DNA of 64,000 nucleotides from Massilia soli (GCF_016809835.1 NZ_JAFBIL020000008.1:248001-312000); one strand, 5' to 3'; counted from the stretch's first letter, positions 50,143 through 59,098 are shown. Numbers and translations: made by a program. The notes: generated from the letters alone by a model not told the origin.

Positions 50143-51861
50143 TCAGGCGATCAGCCCGGGATTGCCCTTCACGCCGATCAGGCGCGGTGCATTGAGCTTG
50201 CGCGCCTTGACCGTCTTGTGCGAGCGCAGCCAGCCGCCCACCACGTTCCATACCGGCTCGCCCTGGGCGCCTTCGGCCACCGGCGCCCAGCCGGCCACCT
50301 TGTAGACCTTGTCCGCGTCGATCGGCTTGCCGTCCAGGCGCATGTCCTGGATGCGCGCACCCATCTTGCCCCTGGGGTCGATCGCGTACGTCATGCCGCC
50401 CACGCGCACCATGTCGCCGCCCTGCTGGTAGTAAGGGTCCGGATTGAACAGGTTGTCGGCCACGTCTTCCATGATGGTCTTGATCATCGCGCCGCTCAGG
50501 TTCGACACCGTGGTGTGCGAATACGTGGTGGCGGTCTGGTCCATCAGGTGTTCCATCGTGATGGCGCTGTTGGGCAACAGCGAGGTGCCCCAGCGGAAGC
50601 CCGGCGAAAACGCGATTTCGGCCTGCTTGACGTCCATCAGCGCGTCGACAATCAATTGGTCGAAAGTGCCGTTGAAATTGCCGCGGCGGTACAGCGTGCC
50701 CTCGGTCGTCGCCAGCTTTTCGCCCAGCCTGGCTTCGTATGGCGCGCGGATACGGGTGATCAGGGCATCCATTTCCTTGTCGGCCGGCAGGATATTGGCG
50801 AACACCGGCAGCAGGCGGTACTGGTAGCCCTGCACCTTGCCGCCGCGCACGTCGAAGTCGAGCACGCCAAGGAACTTGCTGTTGCTGCCTGCATTCGTGA
50901 CCAGCGTCTTGCCGCCGGCATTGCTGACGACAACCGGCGCCGGCATGCCGTCGTGGGTATGCCCGCCCATGATGGCGTCGATCCCGCGCACCCGCGAGGC
51001 CATCTTCAGGTCGACGTCCATGCCGTTATGCGACAGCACCACGACCACCTTGGCGCCCTTGGCGCGCGCCTCGTCGACGGTCTTTTGCATGTTCTCTTCC
51101 TGGATGCCGAAGCTCCAGTCCGGCACCATGTGGCGCGGGTTGGCGATCGGCGTGTACGGGAAGGCCTGGCCGATGATGGCCACCTGCACGCCATTCATTT
51201 CCTTCATGCTGAACGGGGCGAACACCTGGTCGCCGAAATCGTTGGTCTTGATGTTCTGGGCGACGAAATCGACTTTGCCCTTGAAGTCCTTGTTGACGAT
51301 TTCCTGCACCCGCTTGTCGCCCAGGGTCATTTCCCAGTGCGCCGTCATCACGTCCACGCCCAGCGCCAGGCAGGCGTCGACCATGTCCTGGCCGTTGGTC
51401 CACAGCGCCGTGGCCGAGCCCTGCCAGGTGTCGCCGCCGTCGAGCAGCACGGCATCCGGGCGCGAAGCGCGCATGCGCTTGACCAGCGTCGACAGGTGGG
51501 CGAAGCCGCCCACCTTGCCGTAGGTTTGCGCGGCCTTCTCGAAGTTCAGCGACGTGAAAGCGTATGCCTCGCGGGTGTTCGGGCGCGCGCCGACCGCGCG
51601 CAGCAGGTGTTCGCCCACCAGGTGCGGCAGGCGGCCGTAGGCGTCGCCCAGGCCCAGGTTGACGCTCGGCTCGCGGAAGTACATCGGCTTGAGCTGCGCG
51701 TGGCAGTCGGTGAAATGCAGGAAGTGGACGTTGCCGAAGCGCGGCAGCGAATACAGCGTGTCGGCCGCCCCGGCGCCGAACGCCGCGGTCGAATTGATCG
51801 CCATGCCCCCGGCTGCGGCGATGCCGAGCACCTGCATGAAATCGCGACGGTTCATACTCAT
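50143..51861 (-). CDS. soxB: Thiosulfohydrolase SoxB
   Basis: A 572-residue periplasmic dimanganese enzyme that hydrolyses sulfate from the cysteine-S-thiosulfonate on SoxY. It has a Tat-type N-terminus (MNRRDFMQVLGIAAAGG). Metal-binding motifs FTDCHAQLKPMYFRE, LLDGGDTWQGSATALWT, SHNGMDVDLKMA and IMGGHTHDGMPAP are intact, and the C-terminal domain contains GFRWGTSLLPNSAIT and QQGGDMVRVGGMTYAIDP. Only one soxB is present in the window, so the divergent locus either depends on it or does not use SoxB chemistry. Confidence 0.97.
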   Translation of the reverse strand: MSMNRRDFMQVLGIAAAGGMAINSTAAFGAGAADTLYSLPRFGNVHFLHFTDCHAQLKPMYFREPSVNLGLGDAYGRLPHLVGEHLLRAVGARPNTREAYAFTSLNFEKAAQTYGKVGGFAHLSTLVKRMRASRPDAVLLDGGDTWQGSATALWTNGQDMVDACLALGVDVMTAHWEMTLGDKRVQEIVNKDFKGKVDFVAQNIKTNDFGDQVFAPFSMKEMNGVQVAIIGQAFPYTPIANPRHMVPDWSFGIQEENMQKTVDEARAKGAKVVVVLSHNGMDVDLKMASRVRGIDAIMGGHTHDGMPAPVVVSNAGGKTLVTNAGSNSKFLGVLDFDVRGGKVQGYQYRLLPVFANILPADKEMDALITRIRAPYEARLGEKLATTEGTLYRRGNFNGTFDQLIVDALMDVKQAEIAFSPGFRWGTSLLPNSAITMEHLMDQTATTYSHTTVSNLSGAMIKTIMEDVADNLFNPDPYYQQGGDMVRVGGMTYAIDPRGKMGARIQDMRLDGKPIDADKVYKVAGWAPVAEGAQGEPVWNVVGGWLRSHKTVKARKLNAPRLIGVKGNPGLIA

Positions 51862-51876
51862 GTGAATCCTTCCTGC

Positions 51877-52494
51877 TTAATCTTTATTGACGGGCGAAGC
51901 CGGGTCGAGCAGCAAGGCGACCACGTCCTTGAGCTGCTGTTCGTCGAGGATGCCCTTGTGGCCGAAGCGCGGCATGTTCGAGCAGGCGGTGAAGGCCTGC
52001 GAGTTGTACACCTTGGCCCAGGTGTACTTCATGATTTCTTCGCTCTGGCCCCGCAGCTTGCCGTACTGGTACAGCGACGGCCCGATGTTGCCGAACGAGA
52101 TTTCCTTCTTGGTCATCTGGTGGCAGGCGTAGCAGTTGCCGCCGTTGGGTACGCCGGCCTTGTCGGACGACTGCATGCCGCGGCCGTTCTGGGCGATCTT
52201 CTCGCCCTCTTCCCACTTGCCGATGTACTGGCCGTCGGCCGGGTACTTGACCTGCTTGAGCTGGTCGGCTTCCAGTTTTGCCGCGATCTTTTTCGGGCGC
52301 TCCATCGGATAGGCGCTGCAGGTGCGCTGCGCCTCGTCCTGGGTCAGCGCGCCGTCGACCGTGGCCATGCCCTTGGAGCGGAAGTCGGCCTTCATCAGCG
52401 CTTCGGCCTGTTTGGCGTAGTCCGCCGCCAGGGCCGGCGCCGCGAAGCCGCCGAGCATGGCGGCCGCTGCGATCATGCGTACGATAGTCTTCAT
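51877..52494 (-). CDS. soxX: SoxX of the canonical locus
   Basis: A 205-residue monohaem cytochrome c with signal peptide (cleavage after PALA). The haem site Cys121-x2-Cys124-His125 sits in GGNCYACHQMTKKEISFGNIGPSL, and the Met ligand in CSNMPRFGHKGILDEQQLKDVVALLLDP. The ~90-residue N-terminal extension before the haem domain marks the longer SoxX subtype. It pairs with the monohaem SoxA encoded 10 bases upstream. Confidence 0.95.
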   Translation of the reverse strand: MKTIVRMIAAAAMLGGFAAPALAADYAKQAEALMKADFRSKGMATVDGALTQDEAQRTCSAYPMERPKKIAAKLEADQLKQVKYPADGQYIGKWEEGEKIAQNGRGMQSSDKAGVPNGGNCYACHQMTKKEISFGNIGPSLYQYGKLRGQSEEIMKYTWAKVYNSQAFTACSNMPRFGHKGILDEQQLKDVVALLLDPASPVNKD

Positions 52495-52504
52495 GGTGTT
52501 CTCC

Positions 52505-53311
52505 TCAGCGCTTCAGCGCGGGTGCGTTATAGGTGCCGCCGTCGGCATTCTTGGCCAGGAACATGGTCACCGCGGTGATCAGGTCCGACGCATACACCGG
52601 CTCGGGGAAGCGCTGCTGGCGGAAGCAGTCGTTCAGGCGGTGCTGCATGGTGCGCACCTCGCCCTGCGAGACGCGGTAGGCCGGCCAGGTGGTGTAGGCA
52701 GCCTGGGCGTTTTCCTTGTTGAGGATATTCGGCAGCTCTTGCAGGCGGATGCGCTGGCCATTGCTCGAGTGGCAGGTGGCGCAGGCGAAGTCATGCGCGC
52801 CGCCGCGGTAGAAGAACACTTTCTTGCCAATTTCGTAGGCCGCCTTTTCCTGCGGATGGCGGGTCGAGACAGCCATTTTCATGCCCTTCGACTGCGCCGT
52901 GATGTAGGAGACCAGCGCCTCGATGTCGGACGGGTTGCCGGCCGAGCCGAACGGGCGCGTGACGGCCTGCTCCGGCGTCAGGCCCTGCAGGTTGACACGG
53001 CAGTGCACCAGCCGCTGCTCCAGGTCCATGACCTTCTTGACGTCCTTGAAGTAACGCGGCAGCTCCACGTAGGCGCCCTTGAGCACGCCGGGGCCCTTGC
53101 CCAGGTCGCACTGTTCGAGCGATGCGGCGCGCGGGCCGTCCTTCTTGGTCCACAGCTCTTCGCCGCGCATTTCCCACAGTTCGGCGGGATTGCCGTCGGC
53201 CAGCAGCTGGCGGTATTTCGCAATCTCGTCGGTTGCCGAGGTCTGCGCCACGGCGCTGCCCAGCGCGGACGCGGCCAGCGCAGCGACGAGGTATTGGCTA
53301 GTGCGTTTCAT
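52505..53311 (-). CDS. soxA: SoxA of the canonical locus, monohaem type
   Basis: A 268-residue c-type cytochrome with signal peptide (cleavage after SAVAQ). The only haem site is Cys177-x2-Cys180-His181 (FACATCHSSNGQRI); the predicted catalytic Cys ligand is Cys229 (HRLNDCFRQQRFPEPVY). In place of the first haem, Cys68 (EQCDLGKGPG) and Cys104 (VHCRVN) probably form a disulphide. It differs in this from the diheme SoxA at 35985. It binds thiosulfate to SoxY together with SoxX. Confidence 0.95.
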   Translation of the reverse strand: MKRTSQYLVAALAASALGSAVAQTSATDEIAKYRQLLADGNPAELWEMRGEELWTKKDGPRAASLEQCDLGKGPGVLKGAYVELPRYFKDVKKVMDLEQRLVHCRVNLQGLTPEQAVTRPFGSAGNPSDIEALVSYITAQSKGMKMAVSTRHPQEKAAYEIGKKVFFYRGGAHDFACATCHSSNGQRIRLQELPNILNKENAQAAYTTWPAYRVSQGEVRTMQHRLNDCFRQQRFPEPVYASDLITAVTMFLAKNADGGTYNAPALKR

Positions 53312-53394
53312 GTCGTCTCCAAAAATTATTCGATGTGGTCTGTGCCACCTGGAAGCCGGCGCGGGAAATCCCGCGCCGGCCTGGCCCTGCTGAA

Positions 53395-53706
53395 TCAGGC
53401 GATGACGGCTTCGTCGGTACGGCTGTCGCCCTTGTTGTCGGTCCACGAGACGCTGACCTTGTCGCCCTTGGCGCCGCCCTTGAACTTGAACGACAGGAAC
53501 GGATCCTTCGAGATCGAGGTGCCCATGACGGCGTCCAGCACAACCTTGTCGTTCCACTTGGCGACCAGGTTCTGGATGAAGTGCGCCGGCACGGCCTTGC
53601 CGGCGGCGTCCTTGCGCTGGCCGGTCTCCATGTCGTGGCGGATCAGGACCTTGACTTCAACGGTGTCGCCTGAAACATTGGCGCGAATGCGCATCGGATT
53701 ACCCAT
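53395..53706 (-). CDS. soxZ: SoxZ of the canonical locus
   Basis: A 103-residue sulfur-carrier partner with MRIRANVSGDTVEVKVLIRHDMETGQRKDAAGKAVPAHFIQNL, the typical SoxZ N-terminus, and DPFLSFKFKGGAKGDKVSVSWTDNKG near the end. No signal peptide; exported as a complex with Tat-targeted SoxY, whose gene is 33 bases upstream. Confidence 0.96.
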   Translation of the reverse strand: MGNPMRIRANVSGDTVEVKVLIRHDMETGQRKDAAGKAVPAHFIQNLVAKWNDKVVLDAVMGTSISKDPFLSFKFKGGAKGDKVSVSWTDNKGDSRTDEAVIA

Positions 53707-53739
53707 GATGATTTCCTTTCAATTCGTTAGTCGGGCCGC

Positions 53740-54201
53740 TTAGCCGCCGCAGCCGCCAAGGGTGACCTTGATTTCCTTGCTCGCGATGAACCACTTGCCA
53801 TCGGCCTTGACCAGCGCGTGCACGTTCGAGGTGCCGCCCATCTTGACGCGGGTGCTGACCGACGCTTCGGTGCCGGCCGGGATGGTGAAGCGGGCCGACA
53901 GCGGGTTCGGGTTCTTTTCAACCAAGATCGCGATCATCTCGGTGTTCGGGATGGCGCTGGCCACCACCACCGGCACCACCGCGCCGTTCTCGGCGATTTC
54001 CGGTCCGGAGACCGAGACGTCCTTGCTGATGGTGTAGTTGTCGCCGCCCATCGCCTTGACCGCGTCGGCCAGCGACTTGGCGTCGAACATGCCGGCCTGC
54101 CAATCGGCTGCGAACACGTCGCTCGGCTTGAGCAGGCCGGCCGTGATGGCCAGCCCGAGGATGGAACCGATGCGCATGGCATCCCGTCGATTCTGATTCA
54201 T
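53740..54201 (-). CDS. soxY: SoxY of the canonical locus
   Basis: A 153-residue sulfur carrier with a Tat-like signal (NRRDAMRIGSILGLAITAG). It ends in the complete carrier arm VTLGGCGG, with the substrate-bearing cysteine third from the end. AIPNTEMIAILVEKNPNPLSARFTIPAGTEASVSTRVKMGGTSNVHALV is the conserved sheet. Contrast the SoxY at 37062, which lacks the GGCGG ending. Confidence 0.97.
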   Translation of the reverse strand: MNQNRRDAMRIGSILGLAITAGLLKPSDVFAADWQAGMFDAKSLADAVKAMGGDNYTISKDVSVSGPEIAENGAVVPVVVASAIPNTEMIAILVEKNPNPLSARFTIPAGTEASVSTRVKMGGTSNVHALVKADGKWFIASKEIKVTLGGCGG

Positions 54202-54224
54202 AGTCTTCTCCACTGAAATTGGAT

Positions 54225-54659
54225 TTACTTCACCTGGTCCAGCGCTTTGGCCAGCCGGTCCTTGTTCATCACGAAGCCCTTGGCCAGCTCGGCCGACTGC
54301 TTTTTCGCCTCGGCCAGGTTGACTGGCTTGCCGACCTGGATCACGCCGGCCATGGCCATGACCTTGTGCGGGTCGCAGACGTACACGTACACGCCTTCCT
54401 TGTCGAGCTTGACGGTGATTTCCTCATCCATCTTGCCCTTCCACTCGGACGCGCCGGCCGGCACGATCACGGCGGCGCTGTTGTGCGACGGATCGACCTT
54501 GACGAACTTGACGCTGTCGCCTTTCGCCACTTTCAGGAACGACGGCTCGAATACCATCGCGCCGTCCTTGCCCGTGTTGAGCATCTTTACCTGGTGCTCG
54601 GCGGCGCCGGCCGTGAACGCGGCCAGGCCGAGGATTGCCGCTACTACTGTTTTCTTCAT
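54225..54659 (-). CDS. Pseudoazurin-type blue copper protein
   Basis: A 144-residue periplasmic cupredoxin with signal peptide (cleavage after TAGA, about residue 19). Type 1 copper ligands are the His in VDPSHNSA and the Cys-His-Met set in YVYVCDPHKVMAMAGVI. EHQVKMLNTGKDGAMVFEPSFLKVAKGDSV is the pseudoazurin opening. Lying inside the sox operon between soxD and soxY, it probably carries electrons from SoxAX or SoxCD to the terminal oxidase. Confidence 0.92.
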   Translation of the reverse strand: MKKTVVAAILGLAAFTAGAAEHQVKMLNTGKDGAMVFEPSFLKVAKGDSVKFVKVDPSHNSAAVIVPAGASEWKGKMDEEITVKLDKEGVYVYVCDPHKVMAMAGVIQVGKPVNLAEAKKQSAELAKGFVMNKDRLAKALDQVK

Positions 54660-54729
54660 GCACTTCTCTCCAAGTTGACTTGCTGCTTTTGTCGGCGGGG
54701 TTCGGGCCCCGCTCCGGTCCAGTCGGCGC

Positions 54730-55803
54730 TTACTTCGCGCCGCCCAGTATCCATTCCACCATCACGGCGATGTCCGCGTCCTTGACGTGGCCCTGCGCCG
54801 GCATCGGCACCGGTCCCCAGGCGCCGCTGCTGCCGCCCTTGACCTTGGCGGCCAGCCGCGCGGCCGCGCCCGCATCGCCCTGGTACTTCGCGGCGATGTC
54901 CGACAGCGCCGGCCCGACGATCTTGTTGCTCACGCCGTGGCATGCCATGCAGGCATTGGCCTTGGCCAGCGCCAGCGCGCCCGGTTTGGCGGGAGCGGCC
55001 GGCGCAGGCGCCGGCGCTGGCGCCGCGATTGCGCGCGCCTTGCCCGACAGCGGCGCCTCCGAGGGCGGACGGGTGGTGTCGACGCCGCGGACCGCGCCAA
55101 CGCTGCGGTTCTGGGCCGACAGGTCGCCATGCACATTGCGCGCCGACGCCGGCAACTCGGAACGGACCTGGATGTCCTTGCCGCAGTTGCTCATGCAGGC
55201 AACGCTGCGCACGTCGGCCTTGCCCTTGACGTCCCACATGCCGTGGGCATTGCTCATGCCGTTACGGTTCGGCATCATCGCCTGCACCTGGGCGATGTTC
55301 TGGTCCGACAGCGTGAAATCTTCCGGCAGCACTTCAGCCATGTTGAGGATGTAGGCCGTTACCGCGTACACCTCTTCCGTGGACAGGCTTTTCGGCGCCG
55401 TCCACGGCATCGCGCGGTTGATGTAGTCCCACAGCGTGGACACGGTCGGCACCTTCATCATGGTGGTGCGCTGCGGCTGCGAATTGCCGCGCAGCGCAGC
55501 CACGCGGCCGGTCTTGACGTCCTCGGCAGTGGTGCCGCCGACGATCGGCGTGAACACCTCGTTCGATTCGCCGAAGCTGCCGTGGCAGGAGGCGCACTTG
55601 CCTTCCCACACATCCATGCCTTTTCTAACGCTGCCCGAACCTTTCGGCAGCCCCTTGAAGTCGGGGCGCACGTCGATGTCCCAGGCCGCCACTTCCTTGC
55701 CGGTCGCTTCGCGGCCCACGTTGCTGTATGGCGGCGCGGCGATGGCGGCCGACAGCGCGGCCATGCCCAGCAGCGCCGCGCTGGCTTTAATAAACCTGGA
55801 CAT
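54730..55803 (-). CDS. soxD: SoxD, diheme cytochrome c of sulfur dehydrogenase
   Basis: A 357-residue periplasmic cytochrome with signal peptide (cleavage after AAIAA). Two haem sites: Cys70-x2-Cys73-His74 (GKCASCHGSFGESNEVFTPIVGG) and CMACHGVSNKIVGPAL near residue 285, separated by an Ala/Pro-rich linker (APAPAPAPAAPAKPG). A conserved CMSNCG pair lies in the middle. With SoxC it oxidises the SoxY-bound sulfane sulfur, delivering six electrons. Its start overlaps the end of soxC by 17 bases. Confidence 0.95.
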   Translation of the reverse strand: MSRFIKASAALLGMAALSAAIAAPPYSNVGREATGKEVAAWDIDVRPDFKGLPKGSGSVRKGMDVWEGKCASCHGSFGESNEVFTPIVGGTTAEDVKTGRVAALRGNSQPQRTTMMKVPTVSTLWDYINRAMPWTAPKSLSTEEVYAVTAYILNMAEVLPEDFTLSDQNIAQVQAMMPNRNGMSNAHGMWDVKGKADVRSVACMSNCGKDIQVRSELPASARNVHGDLSAQNRSVGAVRGVDTTRPPSEAPLSGKARAIAAPAPAPAPAAPAKPGALALAKANACMACHGVSNKIVGPALSDIAAKYQGDAGAAARLAAKVKGGSSGAWGPVPMPAQGHVKDADIAVMVEWILGGAK

Positions 55804-57136
55804 TGGACACCTCCCCGGACGCTGCAACGTGCCACGACTGGATGGCGTTATTGTGGTAAATCGATTTGGTGCCGCGCACTGCGCGCAGCTCGTTGATCTT
55901 CGGCTGCACGTAGCCGGTCTCGTCGATGGCGCGCGACTGCAGCAGCGCCGGCGAGCCGTTCCAGGTCCAGTCGATGTTAAAGCGCGTCAGGCACTTCGAC
56001 AGCACCGGCGTTTCCAGCCGCGCCGTGCGCCAGTTGCGCCCGCCGTCGACCGACACGTCGACCCGCTTGACCTTGCCGCGCCCCGACCAGGCCAGCCCGG
56101 TGATGTTGTGGAAACCGGTGTCGAGCAGGCGCTGGCCGGCCGACGGCGTGGTGATCACCGACTTGCATTCCTGGATCGAGGTGTACTGGCGGTACATTCC
56201 GTCTGGCATGGCATCGATGTAGTGGATAGCCTCGTCCTTGGCGCCGTACGGCTGGTCGCCCACCTCGATGCGGCGCAGCCACTTGACCCAGGACACGCCC
56301 TGCACGCCCGGCACCACCAGGCGCAGCGGGTAGCCGTTTTCCGGGCGCAGCATTTCGCCGTTCATGCCCCAGGCCACGATCACGTCGTCGAGCGCGCGGT
56401 CGATCGAGATGGTGCGCGTCATGCCGGAGCCGTCGGCCCCCTCGGCCAGCACGAAGCGCGCCGTTTTCTTGTCGTAGCCGCAGTCGTCGAGCAGCACCGA
56501 CAGCGGCACCCCGGTGAATTCGCTGCAGCTGAGCATGCCGTGCGAGTACTGGACCGACGGCACCGCCACGTTGCCCCACTCCATCGCGGTGTTCGCGCCG
56601 CACTCGATGAAATGAATGCGCGACACCGACGGCAGGCGCATCAGGTCATCCATCGTGTAGACCTTCTGCTGCTTGACCAGGCCATTGACCATCAGGCGGT
56701 GCTGCGACGGATCGATGTCGTGCCAGCCCTGGTGGTGGCGCTCGAAGTGCAGGCCGCTTGGGGTGATGATGCCGAACAGGCTTTGCAGCGGGGTGAACGA
56801 CACCGAGGCCGCGTTGACGCGGGTCAGGCCGGGCGACTCGCGCCGCTGCAGCGCGCTTTCAAAGCGCGACGGCACGCCATACGGGTTGGCCGCCACCGGG
56901 CGTCCCAGCGTGGTCGAATGCTCGGGGAGCTTGAGGATGGCTGGATCGCCATCGGCAACCTGGGCCAGGGCCGTGCCGCTGGCCAGCGCCGCGCTGGCCG
57001 CCATGAAGCTGCGGCGCAGGAAGCCGCGCCGCTGCTCGTTCAGGCCGTTGGTCGTGATATCGAGCGCGAGCGCGCTGTCGACGAAATTCTCGGGGGCGCG
57101 CAGGACGCGACCCTTCCTTGGTACATCACCAGCCAT
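55787..57136 (-). CDS. soxC: SoxC, molybdenum subunit of sulfur dehydrogenase
   Basis: A 449-residue sulfite-oxidase-family protein. A Tat motif QRRGFLRRSFMAASAALASG begins near residue 35 after a short extension. The molybdenum ligand is Cys179 in RIHFIECGANTAMEWG; HSHG-type residues in YSHGMLSCSEFTGVPLSVLLDDCG and the dimerisation domain (VDVSVDGGRNWRTARLETP) follow. It oxidises protein-bound sulfane sulfur with SoxD, avoiding sulfur globule formation. AAGGAG precedes the ATG. It is the first structural gene of the canonical operon. Confidence 0.96.
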   Translation of the reverse strand: MAGDVPRKGRVLRAPENFVDSALALDITTNGLNEQRRGFLRRSFMAASAALASGTALAQVADGDPAILKLPEHSTTLGRPVAANPYGVPSRFESALQRRESPGLTRVNAASVSFTPLQSLFGIITPSGLHFERHHQGWHDIDPSQHRLMVNGLVKQQKVYTMDDLMRLPSVSRIHFIECGANTAMEWGNVAVPSVQYSHGMLSCSEFTGVPLSVLLDDCGYDKKTARFVLAEGADGSGMTRTISIDRALDDVIVAWGMNGEMLRPENGYPLRLVVPGVQGVSWVKWLRRIEVGDQPYGAKDEAIHYIDAMPDGMYRQYTSIQECKSVITTPSAGQRLLDTGFHNITGLAWSGRGKVKRVDVSVDGGRNWRTARLETPVLSKCLTRFNIDWTWNGSPALLQSRAIDETGYVQPKINELRAVRGTKSIYHNNAIQSWHVAASGEVSNVQVY

Positions 57137-57242
57137 ACTGTCTCCTTGCTTATAATTTCTAATTTCTCATTGCAAGGAAAGTATATAGCTAATTACGCAT
57201 ATTCAAAAAGAACTTTCTTTCGTATGTGTATGCGCGTCGATG
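57137..57242 (-). promoter_or_regulatory. soxC promoter with candidate SoxR site
   Basis: Reading the minus strand, TTGAAT (57201-57206) and TATACT (57180-57185) are promoter-like boxes with a short 15-nt spacer. Between them lies a dyad-like ATAT-GCG-TAATTA-GCT-ATAT (57183-57202), the size of an ArsR-family operator. The soxR gene lies immediately upstream. Confidence 0.45.
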
Positions 57243-57614
57243 TTACGAGGTGGCTGCGGTGACGTTAAAGGTGTCCGACGCCTGGCGCGCGGCGCCGCGG
57301 CCCATGATGTTGGAGGCCACGCGGGTACACACGCTCTGGCAGATTTCCAGCGTCGCCGGATCGTCGATGCGGTAATAGACCTGGGTGCCCTCCTTGCGGC
57401 GGGCCAGGATCTTGGCGCGGAACAGCATGTTGAGCTGGCGCGACACATTGGCCTGGGTCGCCTCGATGGCCGAGACGATGTCGCCGACAGGCCGCTCGCC
57501 GTGGCACAGGCTGTGCAGGATCTTGAGCCGCGTCGGTTCGGAGAGCAGGAAGAAGAAATTCGATACTTCGTCAAACAGCTCGGCCAACTGCTCCTTGTTC
57601 AGGCTATCGTCCAC
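57243..57614 (-). CDS. soxR: ArsR-family regulator SoxR
   Basis: A 123-residue winged-helix repressor: FFLLSEPTRLKILHSLCHGERPVGDIVSAIEATQANVSRQLNMLFRAKILARRKEGTQVYYRIDD. Cys45 (LHSLCHGE) and the Cys in EICQSVCTRV near the C-terminus correspond to the two cysteines through which SoxR-type repressors sense sulfane sulfur. It starts with GTG. It precedes soxC on the same strand. A TATAAT box and a CCGGTA-CA-TACCGG palindrome lie upstream. Confidence 0.92.
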   Translation of the reverse strand: MDDSLNKEQLAELFDEVSNFFFLLSEPTRLKILHSLCHGERPVGDIVSAIEATQANVSRQLNMLFRAKILARRKEGTQVYYRIDDPATLEICQSVCTRVASNIMGRGAARQASDTFNVTAATS

Positions 57615-57658
57615 GGTTCGGTTTCAGGTGAGGTAATCGCGTCAGGCCGGCGCGCGCG

Positions 57659-57682
57659 CCGGTACATACCGGAATTATATAC
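57659..57682 (-). promoter_or_regulatory. soxR promoter elements
   Basis: On the minus strand TATAAT (57674-57679) is a perfect -10 box, and CCGGTA-CA-TACCGG (57659-57672) lies at the expected transcription start, suited to a repressor. The plus-strand string ATTATATAC here (57674-57682) recurs in the porin promoter. Confidence 0.45.
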
Positions 57683-57689
57683 CGCGGCA

Positions 57690-58112
57690 CTAAGGCTTCA
57701 GGTAGACGTAGCCCTCTTCGGCCTGCAGGCGCGCGACCTCGGCCACGCCGGAGGGCACGATGCGCGCTTCGGGCAGCAGTTTGGACTTGTCGATCTTGCG
57801 CCCGTCGAGCGTGTTTTTGCAGACGCGGAACTCGACCCCGCGGTCGGCCAGCTCCTGCACCGGCACGTCATACGGGTTGCCGGTCGGGTTCTTGGCCCCT
57901 TCCAGCAGGAAGTCAATGCCCTTGCCGTGGGTAACGACGACGATCTTGGCCTGCGGCGCGGCGGCCAAGTGGTTGCGGATGTTGTTCAGCGCCGCCGAGG
58001 CGTTCTCGCTATCGTTGATATGGTAGACCACCTTCTGCTGGGGGGCGGCGGCAATGGCAGCGCCGGCAAACAGCACCAGCAGGACAGCGGCAAACATGCG
58101 AAACAGTTTCAT
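57690..58112 (-). CDS. Exported DsrE-like protein
   Basis: A 140-residue DsrE/F-fold protein with a signal peptide (cleavage after AIAAA, about residue 23). KVVYHINDSENASAALNNIRNHLAAAPQAKIVVVTHGKGIDFLLEGAK and VQELADRGVEFRVCKNTLDGRKI are typical; the single Cys in RVCKNTL is the likely sulfur-binding residue. Periplasmic DsrE-like proteins often accompany sox clusters and may bind sulfane sulfur. It lies 20 bases after the SoxH-like gene. Confidence 0.88.
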   Translation of the reverse strand: MKLFRMFAAVLLVLFAGAAIAAAPQQKVVYHINDSENASAALNNIRNHLAAAPQAKIVVVTHGKGIDFLLEGAKNPTGNPYDVPVQELADRGVEFRVCKNTLDGRKIDKSKLLPEARIVPSGVAEVARLQAEEGYVYLKP

Positions 58113-58132
58113 GGTATCTCCTCCAGTTGGTT

Positions 58133-59098
58133 TCAGGGCTTGGCAAGACTTTCACGTTCCATCAGCAGGTAGGTGCCGTAGGCATTCAGGCGGTTGGCCT
58201 CTTTGAACGCCGGCACCTGTTCGAACTTGCGCCAGTCGACCGCGCGATAGGCCTCCTCGAACGGCACCATGTCGGCCACCGCGTTTCCCATCTGCTCGCG
58301 CAGGAACAACAGATAGCTGCGCGTCAGTTCCAGGTCGGCCACCGGATTGGCCGAGGCCGCCCCATGGCCGGGAATGACCACGGCCGGCCGGCTGGCGTTG
58401 ATCTTGTCGAGCGCCAGCAGCCATGCCTTGCTGTCGGCCTCGCCGACGAACGGCAGGCGGCCGGTAAAGAACAGGTCGCCCGCGAACAGCACCCCGTCAT
58501 CCTCGACCAGCAGCATCAGGTCTTCCTGGGTGTGGGCGCCGCCGGCGTCGATGACGGCAAAGCGCATGCCGCCCAGCGTGAATTTCAACACCTTCGCCGC
58601 GCCCAGGTCAAGCCAGCGGTCGGCGGGACGCAGCTCGGTATGCTGGTCGACCCACGGCGCCAGCGACGTGCGGCGCTCGGCCAGCCGGGCCCGGGTGAAG
58701 TCCGAGCGCAGCGTTGCCTGGGCATTCCGGTGCGCCCAGACCTGCGCGCCATCGGCGGCGAGCGTCTGCAGGCCGTAGAAATGGTCGGCGTGGTAATGGC
58801 TGACGATGATGGTCTTCACCGGCTGCGGCGTCACCTGGGCGATCGCCGCGCGCATCGCCTTGCCCAGCGCCGGGGTGGCCAGCGCGTCGAACACGACCAC
58901 GCCAGCGGGCGTGACCACGAAGCCGGCGTTGGACATGAAGCCGCGGTTCTCCTTTGAGGCCATGCCGGCGGCGCCGCGGAAGTAGTACACATGCGGCGAC
59001 ACCTTGACCGCCTCGAGCTTTGGCAGCGCCGGCGCCGCGTGCGCAGCGCCGCAGGCGAGCGACGCCATCAAGAACAACCGTCTCATCGCAGTTCCCAT
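58133..59098 (-). CDS. SoxH-like periplasmic metallo-beta-lactamase-fold hydrolase
   Basis: A 321-residue exported MBL protein (signal peptide to about residue 21). Metal motifs are complete: SHYHADHFYG, the H in GGAHTQEDLM, the D in FAGDLFFTG and PGHGAASANP. It resembles SoxH and the quinoprotein-relay-system hydrolases. GGAG lies six bases before ATG 59098. It heads the run SoxH-like, DsrE-like, soxR leading to the sox operon; its biochemical role in sulfur oxidation is not established. Divergent from the porin gene. Confidence 0.9.
   Translation of the reverse strand: MGTAMRRLFLMASLACGAAHAAPALPKLEAVKVSPHVYYFRGAAGMASKENRGFMSNAGFVVTPAGVVVFDALATPALGKAMRAAIAQVTPQPVKTIIVSHYHADHFYGLQTLAADGAQVWAHRNAQATLRSDFTRARLAERRTSLAPWVDQHTELRPADRWLDLGAAKVLKFTLGGMRFAVIDAGGAHTQEDLMLLVEDDGVLFAGDLFFTGRLPFVGEADSKAWLLALDKINASRPAVVIPGHGAASANPVADLELTRSYLLFLREQMGNAVADMVPFEEAYRAVDWRKFEQVPAFKEANRLNAYGTYLLMERESLAKP

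Noticed and set aside
49681-52578. Plus-strand frame of 965 codons across soxB and soxX
   Set aside because: It spans two conserved minus-strand genes in antisense and has no domain or ribosome site.
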